DNA of 64,000 bases, from the NCBI GenBank assembly GCA_030653545.1, contig JAURZE010000005.1, forward strand, positions 220,495 through 284,494. The letters are read 5' to 3'. The notes under the pieces are model-generated. The model searched no databases and was not told the DNA's origin. It was given only the letters and a program-made list of their open reading frames with translations. How positions within the stretch are numbered: position 1 is the first letter of the stretch; every line of letters starts with the position of its first letter. The position numbers and the translations under genes are program-made. Shown here in pieces: positions 1-8,595 of the stretch. Origin of the DNA: Nitrospira sp. Its GTDB lineage: Bacteria > Nitrospirota > Nitrospiria > Nitrospirales > Nitrospiraceae.

Positions 1-344
1 AGACGAAGGGTGATGTGATCGCGTCCCTCATGATCGAAGGGTTTGGCGCGGTCCCGGTGGTGGATGGTGCGAGAAAGCTGATTGGAATCGTAAGTGAGCA
101 TGACCTGCTTGCCGCGATGGACGATGGGCATGCACTGGGGGAGCTGACGGCGGCTGATGTCATGACGGGCAATCCCTATTCAGTCCGGCCAGAAACGACG
201 CTGGGAACCCTGGTGCATGTCCTGCGGGCCAGCGATCTTGTCCGCGTGCCGGTCGTGGATGCGAAGGACCGGCTCATCGGCATCATTGCCCGGCGCGATA
301 TCTTGCGAACCTATTTGGGGTCGAAGTCAACCCGCAAAAAGTGA
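1..344 (+). CDS. CBS-domain protein, 5' end outside the window
   Basis: The reading frame is open from the first complete codon at base 3, so the gene starts upstream of the window. The visible part carries paired CBS halves with the usual GAVPVVD and GIVSEHDLL signatures, then VPVVDAKDRLIGIIARRDIL near the end. CBS pairs bind adenosine nucleotides and act as energy or redox sensors; stand-alone pairs often modulate other enzymes. It ends in a lysine-rich tail and is followed after 10 bases by a second CBS gene, so the two are probably co-transcribed paralogues. The ligand and partner cannot be read from the sequence. Confidence 0.88.
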   Translation, partial: TKGDVIASLMIEGFGAVPVVDGARKLIGIVSEHDLLAAMDDGHALGELTAADVMTGNPYSVRPETTLGTLVHVLRASDLVRVPVVDAKDRLIGIIARRDILRTYLGSKSTRKK

Positions 345-354
345 GGGAGCTGCG

Positions 355-789
355 ATGCGACAAACAGAATTTTTCATGAAAGCCTGCGATCCGAAGACCT
401 TGACCGTCGGTCAGTTGATGCAGGACGCGGTCACGCGTTGCACGTCGCGGACGGACGCCCTGACCTTGACCCACATGATGACCCATCGGAGTTTCGGGAG
501 TCTGCCCGTGGTGGAGGAGGATGGGACGCTGGTGGGCGTGGTGAGTGAATACGATCTCTTGCAGGTGATGATCGAAGGGCGGGATCTGCGCAAGGTTCTG
601 GCGACCGAGATCATGTCGGCCTATCCGGTGACGGTGACGGAAGACCAGACTCTCGTGCAAGTGGCCGATCTGTTCCAAGACCGGTATCTCACGCGAGTGC
701 CCGTCGTGCGGAACGGCAAACTGGTCGGCATTCTGGCGCGACGGGATCTGCTGTTCGGGTATACGCAGGCGTCCCAGTATTGGTCTTAG
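355..789 (+). CDS. CBS-domain-pair protein
   Basis: A 144-residue protein built almost entirely of two CBS motifs. The first covers roughly residues 15-75 (LPVVEEDGTLVGVVSEYDLL) and the second residues 82-138 (VPVVRNGKLVGILARRDLL). No other domain is present, so it is a small sensory or regulatory CBS protein that probably binds AMP, ATP or a related nucleotide. The start ATG at 355 is preceded by GAGG at 343-346 in the gap after the upstream CBS gene. The frame is also open further upstream, but that extension overlaps the previous gene and has no homology-like content. Confidence 0.88.
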   Translation: MRQTEFFMKACDPKTLTVGQLMQDAVTRCTSRTDALTLTHMMTHRSFGSLPVVEEDGTLVGVVSEYDLLQVMIEGRDLRKVLATEIMSAYPVTVTEDQTLVQVADLFQDRYLTRVPVVRNGKLVGILARRDLLFGYTQASQYWS

Positions 790-872
790 TCGGCTGCTGA
801 AACCGACCGGCAGCGGCGTTGCCGGGCAGTCAGTGTGAGCGCAGTTAGACCGTGCAGGTTAAGGAGTACTCT

Positions 873-1211
873 ATGACGATCGATCACAATCACCGTCTCC
901 GGGCCGAGTTGGATCAGCATGAGCTGGCGGCGCTTCAGCGTTTCATGGTGGCGATTCAGGAGGAGCCGTATGAATCTAAACCCCGTGTCGATGTCACGGA
1001 GGTGTTTCGCGGATCGGAAGGGCAGATCTTCGTGCCGGTGACTGTTTCCGGAGAGAGCCCTGACCCGCATCTCGCGATGCTGATGGGGCACAAGGCGGAA
1101 CAGTTCTATAAACAGAGCGGATGCCGGTTTGTTCTCCTGCAGCGAATCGAGAGCGATCCTTCGCGGCAAACCTATGTGTGGGATGGGGCGGCGTGGAAGA
1201 CGGTGCCGTAG
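873..1211 (+). CDS. Hypothetical protein, 112 aa
   Basis: A small soluble acidic protein with no family I recognise. It has no signal peptide or membrane segment. The first half is predicted helical with an ExHELAALQRF stretch. The second half looks like alternating strands and ends in YVWDGAAWKTVP. The start at 873 follows a strong Shine-Dalgarno AAGGAG at 861-866; an in-frame GTG at 852 is less likely. It lies between the CBS pair and the L,D-transpeptidase, both on the same strand. Confidence 0.75.
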   Translation: MTIDHNHRLRAELDQHELAALQRFMVAIQEEPYESKPRVDVTEVFRGSEGQIFVPVTVSGESPDPHLAMLMGHKAEQFYKQSGCRFVLLQRIESDPSRQTYVWDGAAWKTVP

Positions 1212-1237
1212 CACAGCCAGAGAAGCGTATCCCGGCG

Positions 1238-2089
1238 ATGTCACTGTTTCACATCTTCTGTAAACGACGAGCAAGAGATTGCAATGGGGATGTGAGTTTC
1301 ATTCACTTCGCGGTGCTGCTGATTGCCCTGTTTCCTTCCATCGCCTTTTCGGAGCCGTCCAAGAAACATCCCAGCCCCTGTCAGATCGCCTATCCCAGCG
1401 ATGCGACTATCGAGTGGAACTGTTGGACTATGCGGCCCGGTGAATCGCTTGAAAAGCTGTTCGGGGAGCGCTGGGTCGAAGTCGCACGGTTCAACCGGAT
1501 TGATCGGCGTCATGCGCGTTCCGGCGCCTCGCTCAAAGTCCCGAAGCGGCTTGACGATTTGGACTCCTTCTCGCCGCTCCCGCTGTTGTATCCGCCCGCC
1601 GAGCAGGAGGATCGGTTCATCCTCATCGATCTTTCGGAGCAATTTCTCGGGGCCTATGAATACGGCGCCTTACGGTTTGCGCTCCCGATTGCTTCCGGGA
1701 ACGGAGGCAACGAAACACCGCTCGGCGATTTCCGGATCACCGCAGCCCATCGCGTGCATCGGTCCTGTCTCTATACGGTCGAAGGAACGGACCGGCCCTA
1801 TCCCATGAACTATGCGTTGCGTTTCTTTGTGAATCGGGCAGGCGTGTCCTATTGGATTCACGGGCGGGATTTGCCGGGCTATCCGGCTTCACATGGCTGT
1901 ATCGGGCTCTATGATGAACCGATGCAGAAGGAACAGTACGGAATTCCGAAAGACCCGGAGTTGAACGATGCGAAGCGACTCTTCGAGTGGGTGTTAGGAG
2001 GCGAAGTGCAAGACGACGCGGTGATTCTGCTCGCCCAAGGTCCCAGGCTTCAGATCATCGGCGAGGCGCCGAAGCGTGAGCGGCGATGA
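1238..2089 (+). CDS. L,D-transpeptidase (YkuD family), exported
   Basis: YkuD-fold L,D-transpeptidases form 3-3 peptidoglycan cross-links or attach proteins to the wall in the periplasm. Evidence is an N-terminal hydrophobic segment at about residues 22-40 that could be a signal peptide. A LysM-like stretch follows at residues 60-105 (MRPGESLEKLFG through LKVPKRL). The catalytic domain contains IHGRDLPG followed by SHGCIGLYD, the His/Cys signature of the family. The start ATG at 1238 is chosen because the longer frame begins inside the previous gene. The mature protein lacks other domains. L,D-transpeptidases are often stress-induced, which fits the neighbourhood. Confidence 0.9.
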   Translation: MSLFHIFCKRRARDCNGDVSFIHFAVLLIALFPSIAFSEPSKKHPSPCQIAYPSDATIEWNCWTMRPGESLEKLFGERWVEVARFNRIDRRHARSGASLKVPKRLDDLDSFSPLPLLYPPAEQEDRFILIDLSEQFLGAYEYGALRFALPIASGNGGNETPLGDFRITAAHRVHRSCLYTVEGTDRPYPMNYALRFFVNRAGVSYWIHGRDLPGYPASHGCIGLYDEPMQKEQYGIPKDPELNDAKRLFEWVLGGEVQDDAVILLAQGPRLQIIGEAPKRERR

Positions 2090-2114
2090 CGACCGAGGCC
2101 GGTCTGTTCCTTGG

Positions 2115-3452
2115 TTAGTGCGCCCGGCGATCGACCGATTCGGTCATAGCTTTCAGCGAATCAGAGACCCGTACTTCGTAGGAAGCGGCGGGTTCGAGCG
2201 CCTGCAGCGAAAGCGGGAGCTGGGCTAGTTGGTCAGCGGCATGGGCGCGGCTGTCAGTGAGAGAGGGAAGCGGCGCGATGAGCTGGCCGTCGCGCATGAC
2301 CGGTTGGAGGAGGCCTTGTCCTTCCTGTCGATCCGTACTCGTCGTCAGCAGATCGTAGGCCCATTGCCCGTCGGCGGTGCGTTCGCGATAGACCTGTTTG
2401 CGTCCCGGCCAGGTGGCTTTGCCTTCGGACCGTTTGCGGCAAGGCCGGCCGGCGTATTCCTGAAGTTTGTAAGCGCAGTCCAGTGAAGGCGCATCCGTCG
2501 AGGTCGTCATCGCCGTGCCGACGGCGAAACTGTCGATCGGTGCGCGGCTGTGAATCAACGCTCGCAACCGGTATTCATCCAGATTGCCGCTGACGAGGAT
2601 CGTTGCATGCGGTAAGCCTCCCTCGTCGAGAATCTTTCTGACGTTCCTGGCATGCTCGGCAAGATCGCCGCTATCTAGCCGAATACCTTTCACGGAGATG
2701 GCTTTGGCGAGTAGCGAGGGCGCGAGCGCCACGACCTTGTGCGCAGCGGCTTCGGTGTCGTAGGTGTCGATCAGCAGTACGACATTCTCCGGCTGGGCCT
2801 GCGCGAAGTGGGTGAAGGACTCGGATTCGTCCTCGTGGGCTTGGACGAACGAATGGGCCATCGTGCCGAAAATCGGGATGCCGAAGGCTCTGCCGGCCAG
2901 CACGGTCGCAGTACCGGCGAATCCGGCAAGATAGCTGGCGCGCGCGGCATAGAGACCGGCTTCGGCCCCGTGTGCGCGGCGAAGTCCAAAGTCGATGAGC
3001 GGCTTGCCTTCGGCGATCAAGACGGATCGCGCGGCCTTCGAGGCGATCATGGTCTGGAAGTTCAGTAGATTCATGATGCGCGTTTCGACCAGTTGGGCCT
3101 GCGGCATGGGGGCGACGATGCGTAAGATCGGCTCGTTGGGGAAAAAGATGGTGCCTTCCGCCATTGCTTCGACCGATCCCGAAAAGCGGAGTCCTTCCAA
3201 ATAGCGCAGGAGCGTCGGCGAGAATCGGCCGGTCTGTGCGAGCCAGGCGATGTCGTCGGAGGTGAAGCGTAGGCGAGAAAGATAGTCCACGGCCTGCGGG
3301 AGTCCGGCAGCCATGAGGAAATTGCGATGGGGCGGCAGGCGGCGGACAAAAAATTCGAAGACGGCCGGTTCCTCCATGCCCTGCTCCAGATAGGCTTGGG
3401 CCATCGTCAACTGGTACAGGTCCGTCAGGAGTGCGTGGTCGGATGGATTCAT
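2115..3452 (-). CDS. pncB: Nicotinate phosphoribosyltransferase
   Basis: Converts nicotinate plus PRPP to nicotinate mononucleotide in the Preiss-Handler NAD salvage route. The 445-residue protein opens with LLTDLYQLTMAQAYL, the standard N-terminus of the family. It contains FGLRRAHG and FGTMAHSFVQAHEDE, around the conserved histidine, and IRLDSGDLAEHAR, the phosphoribosyl-binding region. The ATG at 3452 overlaps the pncA stop by four bases (ATGA), so translation is coupled to the nicotinamidase that makes its substrate. An extended upstream reading frame exists but overlaps pncA and is not homologous. Confidence 0.95.
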   Translation of the reverse strand: MNPSDHALLTDLYQLTMAQAYLEQGMEEPAVFEFFVRRLPPHRNFLMAAGLPQAVDYLSRLRFTSDDIAWLAQTGRFSPTLLRYLEGLRFSGSVEAMAEGTIFFPNEPILRIVAPMPQAQLVETRIMNLLNFQTMIASKAARSVLIAEGKPLIDFGLRRAHGAEAGLYAARASYLAGFAGTATVLAGRAFGIPIFGTMAHSFVQAHEDESESFTHFAQAQPENVVLLIDTYDTEAAAHKVVALAPSLLAKAISVKGIRLDSGDLAEHARNVRKILDEGGLPHATILVSGNLDEYRLRALIHSRAPIDSFAVGTAMTTSTDAPSLDCAYKLQEYAGRPCRKRSEGKATWPGRKQVYRERTADGQWAYDLLTTSTDRQEGQGLLQPVMRDGQLIAPLPSLTDSRAHAADQLAQLPLSLQALEPAASYEVRVSDSLKAMTESVDRRAH

Positions 3453-4072
3453 TGTGTGAGCTGTTCCAACCGGATGGGGACAGCGCCGCTGCGGATCATT
3501 TCGTCGATCGCCCGCTGACCGTCGCCCGGTTGACGATTGACGGCGGCGATGCCGTCGAGCAGGAGGCAGGTCTCGTAGCCGAGTCTGCGCGCGTCTCTGA
3601 CGCTGTAGAGCACGCAATAGTCGGTGGCCAGGCCGCCGATGAAAATACGCCGTACATGATCGCGCTGCAGCAGTTCATGCAGGGGTGTGTCTTCGAAGAC
3701 CGAGTAGACGTCTTTGTCCGGTTTGGTGGCTTTGTAAATCGTCTCGACGGTCGATGGGATTGGGAACTGCGTGGGTGTCAGCGAGCCGGGCGTATCTGCC
3801 ACGCAGTGCACGGGCCAGGGGCCGCCTTGTTCTCTGAACGAACAATGGCGCGGCGGGTGCCAATCGCGCGAGAAAATGATTGGGAGACGGCGTGTCACGA
3901 AACGGTCGCAATAGTGGCGCAGAACCGGCAGAAGCCCGTCGCCTCCGGCAATTCCGAGTGCGCCGCCGGGAAGAAAATCATTCTGCAGGTCCACGACCAG
4001 CAGCGCATCGCCCGGCGCGAGGACGACATGGTTAGACGATGGAGTTGCCGGATGGGTCGAGAGCAGCGTCAT
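3449..4072 (-). CDS. pncA: Nicotinamidase (isochorismatase-like)
   Basis: Hydrolyses nicotinamide to nicotinate and ammonia, feeding pncB directly downstream. The 207-residue protein has the family features in order: VVDLQNDFLPGGAL with the catalytic Asp, DWHPPRH matching the metal-binding D-x-H-x3-H motif, a Lys in YKATKPDKD, and GLATDYCVLYSVRDA with the nucleophilic Cys. It is the first gene of a two-gene pncA-pncB operon. Recycling NAD in a stress-gene neighbourhood suggests a role during energy limitation, which is inference. Confidence 0.95.
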   Translation of the reverse strand: MTLLSTHPATPSSNHVVLAPGDALLVVDLQNDFLPGGALGIAGGDGLLPVLRHYCDRFVTRRLPIIFSRDWHPPRHCSFREQGGPWPVHCVADTPGSLTPTQFPIPSTVETIYKATKPDKDVYSVFEDTPLHELLQRDHVRRIFIGGLATDYCVLYSVRDARRLGYETCLLLDGIAAVNRQPGDGQRAIDEMIRSGAVPIRLEQLTQ

Positions 4073-4120
4073 GGGTATTCCCGCTAAGCAGGCGGTCAGG
4101 CCAGTGGAGTCTCGGTTCGC

Positions 4121-6544
4121 TCACGGTTCCATGATGATCCGTCCGCCGGGATGTTCTTCGCCCTCACCCCACTCCGCGACGGCCTGCGCCATTTCGGCGA
4201 GGCGTTGAGCGGCACGGCCAAACACCGTGTCGGGAGGATATTCCCCGTCGATACCGCGTTCTCCGGCCGTCACGCCGGTGAGCAATTCAATGGCTTCTTC
4301 CAGCGTGTTCACCGCGTAGACGGTGAACTGTCCCGATTCCACCGCTTCGACCACATCGCGACGAAGGGCGAGATGGTTCGTATTACGCGCCGGAATGATC
4401 ACGCCCTGTTTGCCGGTCAGTCCACGCCGTGAACAGGATTCAAGAAACCCTTCGATTTTCTCGTTGACGCCGCCGATAGGCTGGACTTCGCCCAATTGGT
4501 TGACGGATCCGGTGACGGCAAGATATTGCCGGATCGGCAGATCGGCTAGGCTGGACAAAATTGCGGTCAACTCGGCGACAGCGGCGCTGTCTCCTTCAAT
4601 CTCGGAGTAGGTTTGTTCGAAGGTCAAGGACGCGCTCATGGCGAAGGGATGTAGCCCGGCAAACTTTCCTGCCAGGTAACCGGCGATGGTCATGACCCCT
4701 TTGCTATGGATATTGCCGGCCAACTCCGCTTCTCGCTGCACGTCGATGACGCCTTTGGTGCCGACATACGTGCGCGCCGTGATGCGGGTGGGGCGGCCGA
4801 ACGCGTAGTCGCCGAGTTCATGGACGGAGAGACCATTCACCTGGCCGACGCTCTCGCCGTCGAGATCGACCATCAGGGTACCTTCTTTGATTTCGTCCTG
4901 GATCCAATGTTCGGCCAGATTCGACCGGTGGCGCTTGTGCGCGATGGCCGCGTCCACATCTCCGCGCGTCACAAACGAATGACCTTCTTTCCTGGCCCAG
5001 TAGCCGGCCTCGCGGATGAGGTCGCTCACGAGGCTGAATCGCAGTGACAGGCGGTCGTGCCGATCGGCAAAGCGGAAGCCTTGCCGAATCACTTCGGCGA
5101 CCGCATCGGCGCCAAAGTGCGGCAGCCCTTCTTCGCGGCAGAGTTTTGCGATGAAGCGGGCGTACTGGCGATCCTGCCGTTCGCTTCGGACCACTTCCGT
5201 ATCGAAGTCCGCCTTCACTTTAAAGAGCTTGGCAAAGTCCTCTTCGTAGGCTTGGAGCAGGTAGTAGATCATGGGCGGCCCGACCATGATGATTTTCACC
5301 GTGACGGGGATGGCTTGCGGCCGGAGGCCGGCGGTGGAGAAACCATAGAATTCGCCGGGGTCTTCGATTTTCACTTCAGCCGTTTTGATGACTCGCTTCA
5401 GCGCGTCCCAGGAAAATGGTTGATGCAACATGTCCAGCGCATTCACGATCAGGTAGCCGCCGTTGGCTTGGAGGACGGCGCCGGCACGGATTTCAGTGAA
5501 GTCCGTGTACATGACGCCCATATGTGCGCGGCGTTCGATTTTGCCGATCAGGTTGGTGTAAGTCGGGTGCGATTCGTCGATGACGGGCGCGCCGCCGGTC
5601 GAGTCATGCTCGACGATGAGATTCACGAGATAGCGGGTCATGTCAGGCCGACGGAGTTCCAGGCCAGGAATGGGTAATGCCGGTCCTTCATGGGGAAGAA
5701 ATTCTTTGTAATGGTGGATGACGTTGTCTTTCACACGCTCGAGATAGGCGGAGACGGCCGGTAGATCTTGGTAGGACCGCAGTAACGCCTCATACCGGCC
5801 TTCGAGCACGTTGGTCACCACCTGGTGATCGAGGTGGCGGAGCTGGTGCTCCATTTCTTTATCGAGGCCGTGGAGACGCACATGAAAGTCACGGATCTCG
5901 CCTTCGAGGGCGAGCCGGCGTTCGGTGAGGTCCCGTTGTTCTGGTTCGGTCATGGCCTCCATGGCTTCGTCGGTCATGGGATGTCCGTCTTTGAGCGGCA
6001 CGAGTCCGAATCCCGCCGGCGTTTCGTCGAACCCGAACCCGCGGGCGAGACTCAACTTGGTGAGCTCTTGGAACAGCGTTTTCTTCTTGGCTTCAGTTTC
6101 GTCATGCAGCTTGGCTTTGCCGTCGAGGTACTTCTTGCTTTCGAACGCGGCAGGGATGTCGCGCCGCAAGCTCTCGATGAACGTGGCCATGTCCCGTTTG
6201 AAGGCACCGCCTTGCCCGGCGGGAAAGGAAAGACCGACCGGCCGTGAGGGGTCCTGAAAATTGTTGACGTAGCACCAGTCGGAAGGAGCCTGGGCTGTCC
6301 GGGCCAGCCGTGTCACCATCTGACGGACCAGGGTGGCTTTCCCTGTGCCGACCGGGCCGGAGACGTACAGGTTGAACCCCGGGCTCTTCATCGAGAGACC
6401 GAACTCCAGCGCTTCGACCGCCCGCTCCTGGCCGATAATATCGGTGAGCGGTTCGAGTTCGCTCGTGTCTTCGAACCCTAACTGTGCGGGATCGACTGTG
6501 GGCGACAACATCGAAACGGGAACTCTAAATTTGTCCGTGCTCAT
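4121..6544 (-). CDS. Lon-like ATP-dependent protease (AAA plus Lon C-terminal domain)
   Basis: An 807-residue protein of the ATP-binding Lon-like family, with an AAA_32 module followed by a Lon proteolytic domain. It lacks the N-terminal substrate-binding domain of classical Lon. The Walker A is GPVGTGK at residues 63-69. The protease domain carries the Ser-Lys dyad, Ser653 in GDSAAVAE and Lys696 in GGVNEKIEGF. It is expected to be cytosolic and degrade damaged or regulatory proteins. The start codon directly abuts the stop of the HPF/cold-shock gene, so the two are co-transcribed. That pairing links proteolysis with ribosome hibernation. Confidence 0.9.
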   Translation of the reverse strand: MSTDKFRVPVSMLSPTVDPAQLGFEDTSELEPLTDIIGQERAVEALEFGLSMKSPGFNLYVSGPVGTGKATLVRQMVTRLARTAQAPSDWCYVNNFQDPSRPVGLSFPAGQGGAFKRDMATFIESLRRDIPAAFESKKYLDGKAKLHDETEAKKKTLFQELTKLSLARGFGFDETPAGFGLVPLKDGHPMTDEAMEAMTEPEQRDLTERRLALEGEIRDFHVRLHGLDKEMEHQLRHLDHQVVTNVLEGRYEALLRSYQDLPAVSAYLERVKDNVIHHYKEFLPHEGPALPIPGLELRRPDMTRYLVNLIVEHDSTGGAPVIDESHPTYTNLIGKIERRAHMGVMYTDFTEIRAGAVLQANGGYLIVNALDMLHQPFSWDALKRVIKTAEVKIEDPGEFYGFSTAGLRPQAIPVTVKIIMVGPPMIYYLLQAYEEDFAKLFKVKADFDTEVVRSERQDRQYARFIAKLCREEGLPHFGADAVAEVIRQGFRFADRHDRLSLRFSLVSDLIREAGYWARKEGHSFVTRGDVDAAIAHKRHRSNLAEHWIQDEIKEGTLMVDLDGESVGQVNGLSVHELGDYAFGRPTRITARTYVGTKGVIDVQREAELAGNIHSKGVMTIAGYLAGKFAGLHPFAMSASLTFEQTYSEIEGDSAAVAELTAILSSLADLPIRQYLAVTGSVNQLGEVQPIGGVNEKIEGFLESCSRRGLTGKQGVIIPARNTNHLALRRDVVEAVESGQFTVYAVNTLEEAIELLTGVTAGERGIDGEYPPDTVFGRAAQRLAEMAQAVAEWGEGEEHPGGRIIMEP

Positions 6545-7099
6545 CTACACTACTTTCGTTGCGACCACCGGAGGTGGCTGTACGGTTGTGGCCTGGGGGC
6601 CTTTCTTGCCTTGCTCCACCCCGAACACCACGTCTGTTCCGTCTTCGAGCTGCTCAAACGTGAGGCTGTGAAGTGCATTCGCATGAAAATACACTTCCCC
6701 CCCGCCCTCCTGGAGGATGAACCCATAGCCTTCCTTCGGGAAGAGCTTGCAGATCACTCCACGATTGGGTGGAACAGGTGGAAGGCGCACGTCGGTCTCT
6801 GCGCGCTTCTCACGAAACTTCCGCAGTTCAATCGTCACAGCTTCAAAGGCGCTCCGGATGGCTTCTTCGAACGTCTTATCTTCCTTGCGAGCGGTCAAGG
6901 TATGGCGGTCTGGGATTGTGACAACCACGAGCGCCTCCGCGACGTGGTCTTGTTTCTTGTGATGGCGGTTCTTTGTCAGAGTCACGCGGCCATGGGTGAG
7001 GTCGTCATGCCCCCGACGGAGATCCTCCATGCGGGCTTCGATTTCGGTCTTCCAGCGTGGCGTCATCTCGACATTTCGGCTTTGGATTTCTAAGTCCAT
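6545..7099 (-). CDS. HPF/RaiA ribosome-associated domain fused to a cold-shock domain
   Basis: A 184-residue two-domain protein. Residues 1 to about 105 resemble the HPF/RaiA/YfiA ribosome hibernation domain (MDLEIQSRNVEMTPRWKTEIE at the start, then a basic strand and helix). Residues from about 112 form a cold-shock OB fold with RNP1-like GYGFI and RNP2-like VYFHAN. HPF domains sit in the decoding centre of idle 30S subunits, and cold-shock domains bind single-stranded RNA. The fusion would bring RNA binding to hibernating ribosomes. It heads an operon with the Lon-like protease and faces the phosphotransferase gene across a 325-base gap. Confidence 0.88.
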   Translation of the reverse strand: MDLEIQSRNVEMTPRWKTEIEARMEDLRRGHDDLTHGRVTLTKNRHHKKQDHVAEALVVVTIPDRHTLTARKEDKTFEEAIRSAFEAVTIELRKFREKRAETDVRLPPVPPNRGVICKLFPKEGYGFILQEGGGEVYFHANALHSLTFEQLEDGTDVVFGVEQGKKGPQATTVQPPPVVATKVV

Positions 7100-7424
7100 C
7101 TGGTGCCCTCCTTTTCTTCAGTTTTAACTATCAGCAAGGCGGATGCCGCTTGCGTCAAATCCACCGGTTGGAGAATGGCCTCAGAAAGAGGCCATCGTTT
7201 ACGCAGTTTTGCGAATGGCCATGCTTTCCACGTGGTAAATGACAGGGCAGACTGGCGCATTTCTCCTCAGTGGTCGCAATGTGGGTGAAGCGCAATGCGT
7301 CACTTGCAGCACCGTGAGAGGAGGCAGGAGATGGCGCAAGCGGAAATGTATCATTGGGATCGCTGTTACAGGCGGTCGTTCAGATGGCTGTTCGATTGGA
7401 ATGTGACTTGCGTGTTATTTCTGT
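7100..7424. other. Divergent intergenic region with a perfect stem-loop
   Basis: This 325-base gap separates the HPF/cold-shock gene (leftward) from the phosphotransferase gene (rightward), so it must hold both promoters. I see no convincing -35/-10 pair. The clearest structure is a perfect 8-bp inverted repeat, 7175-7182 with 7188-7195, around a 5-base AGAAA loop. It is not followed by a T-run, so it is probably not a terminator; it may be a leader hairpin of the HPF transcript. A purine-rich GAGAGGAGGCAGGAG stretch near 7316 looks like a Shine-Dalgarno, but the only following reading frame lacks homology. Confidence 0.4.
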
Positions 7425-8510
7425 ATGCCGACGCTGAGAAAACAGGCTCTCGAAGAGTATCTCCAGTCGCGTTTTGGGCCTGACGCTACGTTGCTGTCGT
7501 TCGGCGTGATCGGAAAGGCAAGTTCAGAAGGGGCGCATAAGCAATACGGCTATGGGACACCGGTCAAGCTGACGTTCCGTGTCGGCAACGATGTACGGTC
7601 GGCTGTGTTGGAAACCATGAAGCCCGGTCCCTTCGGGCACGAGCACATGGCTGATCGGGCGCAGGCGATGTTGTGGGACTACGAGTCCTATGGACGGCTC
7701 CCGCGCCATGTAAAGGCGCTCGACGTCGGCATCTTTACAGGCACACAGAAAATGTTGTCTGTTGCAGAGGGGCGGGAATACTTTGTCCTGAATCAATGGA
7801 CCGAGGGAGTAAGTTATCACGAAGATCTGGAACGGCTCGCCAAGGGGCGATCGCTCCGTCCGCTCGATCGCAAGCGGACCGTCGCCCTTGCGCGTTATCT
7901 GGCGCAGATCCACGCGCATAAGAAACGGGATGCCGATTTATACCGCCGCCGTTTGCGGGAGTTAATCGGTCACGGCGAATGCATCATGGGGCTGACCGAC
8001 AGTTACCCCGAGCGGTTCGGGTTTATCACGGAAGCCTTGTTGCGCGGAATTGAGGATGCCGCCAACCGTTGGCGGTGGCGTCTGCGCGGACAGACCAAAC
8101 GATTGTCGCAAGTGCACGGGGATTTTCACCCTTGGAATGTGTTGTTCAAGAAGGGTGTCGATTTCGCAGTGCTCGATCGCTCACGCGGGGAGTGGGGTGA
8201 ACCGGCGGACGACGTGACATCCATGACGATCAACTATTTCTTCTATTCACTCTGCCGGTGGGGACGGCTGAAGGGGCCGTACGAAGTGCTTTTCCGCCTG
8301 TTTTGGGAGGAGTATATCGAGGCAAGCGGCGATGAGGATGTGTTGGCAACAGCGGCGCCGTTCTTTGCGTTTCGCGGCTTGGTACTGGCGAGTCCTGTCT
8401 GGTATCCCACGTTGCCGATCGGTGTGCGTCGAACCATCTTTCGATTTATAGATCAGGTCCTCGCTGCACCGCGCTTCGATCCGTCACGGGTGAATGAGTA
8501 TTGCGGGTGA
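7425..8510 (+). CDS. APH-family phosphotransferase
   Basis: A 361-residue protein of the aminoglycoside/choline-kinase-like fold. The Brenner catalytic motif HGDFHPWNVL is at residues 231-240, and a metal-binding Asp is in AVLDRSRGEWGEPADD about 20 residues later. The N-lobe is glycine-rich and somewhat unusual. These enzymes phosphorylate small molecules or, in some cases, proteins; the substrate here is unknown, and resistance is not implied. The gene is followed 85 bases downstream by a CysC-like kinase on the same strand. A paired role is possible but unproven. Confidence 0.82.
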   Translation: MPTLRKQALEEYLQSRFGPDATLLSFGVIGKASSEGAHKQYGYGTPVKLTFRVGNDVRSAVLETMKPGPFGHEHMADRAQAMLWDYESYGRLPRHVKALDVGIFTGTQKMLSVAEGREYFVLNQWTEGVSYHEDLERLAKGRSLRPLDRKRTVALARYLAQIHAHKKRDADLYRRRLRELIGHGECIMGLTDSYPERFGFITEALLRGIEDAANRWRWRLRGQTKRLSQVHGDFHPWNVLFKKGVDFAVLDRSRGEWGEPADDVTSMTINYFFYSLCRWGRLKGPYEVLFRLFWEEYIEASGDEDVLATAAPFFAFRGLVLASPVWYPTLPIGVRRTIFRFIDQVLAAPRFDPSRVNEYCG

Positions 8511-8595
8511 GTTATGAGTTGTCAGCCATTAGGAGTCGTTGGATTCAAACGATGCTGAAAGCTGAGGGCAGATTGCTGATAGCTGTGTTCTGCTT

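Noticed and set aside
7425..8510. Aminoglycoside resistance gene
   Set aside because: Only the general APH fold is visible; housekeeping phosphotransferases share it and no mobile or resistance context is present.
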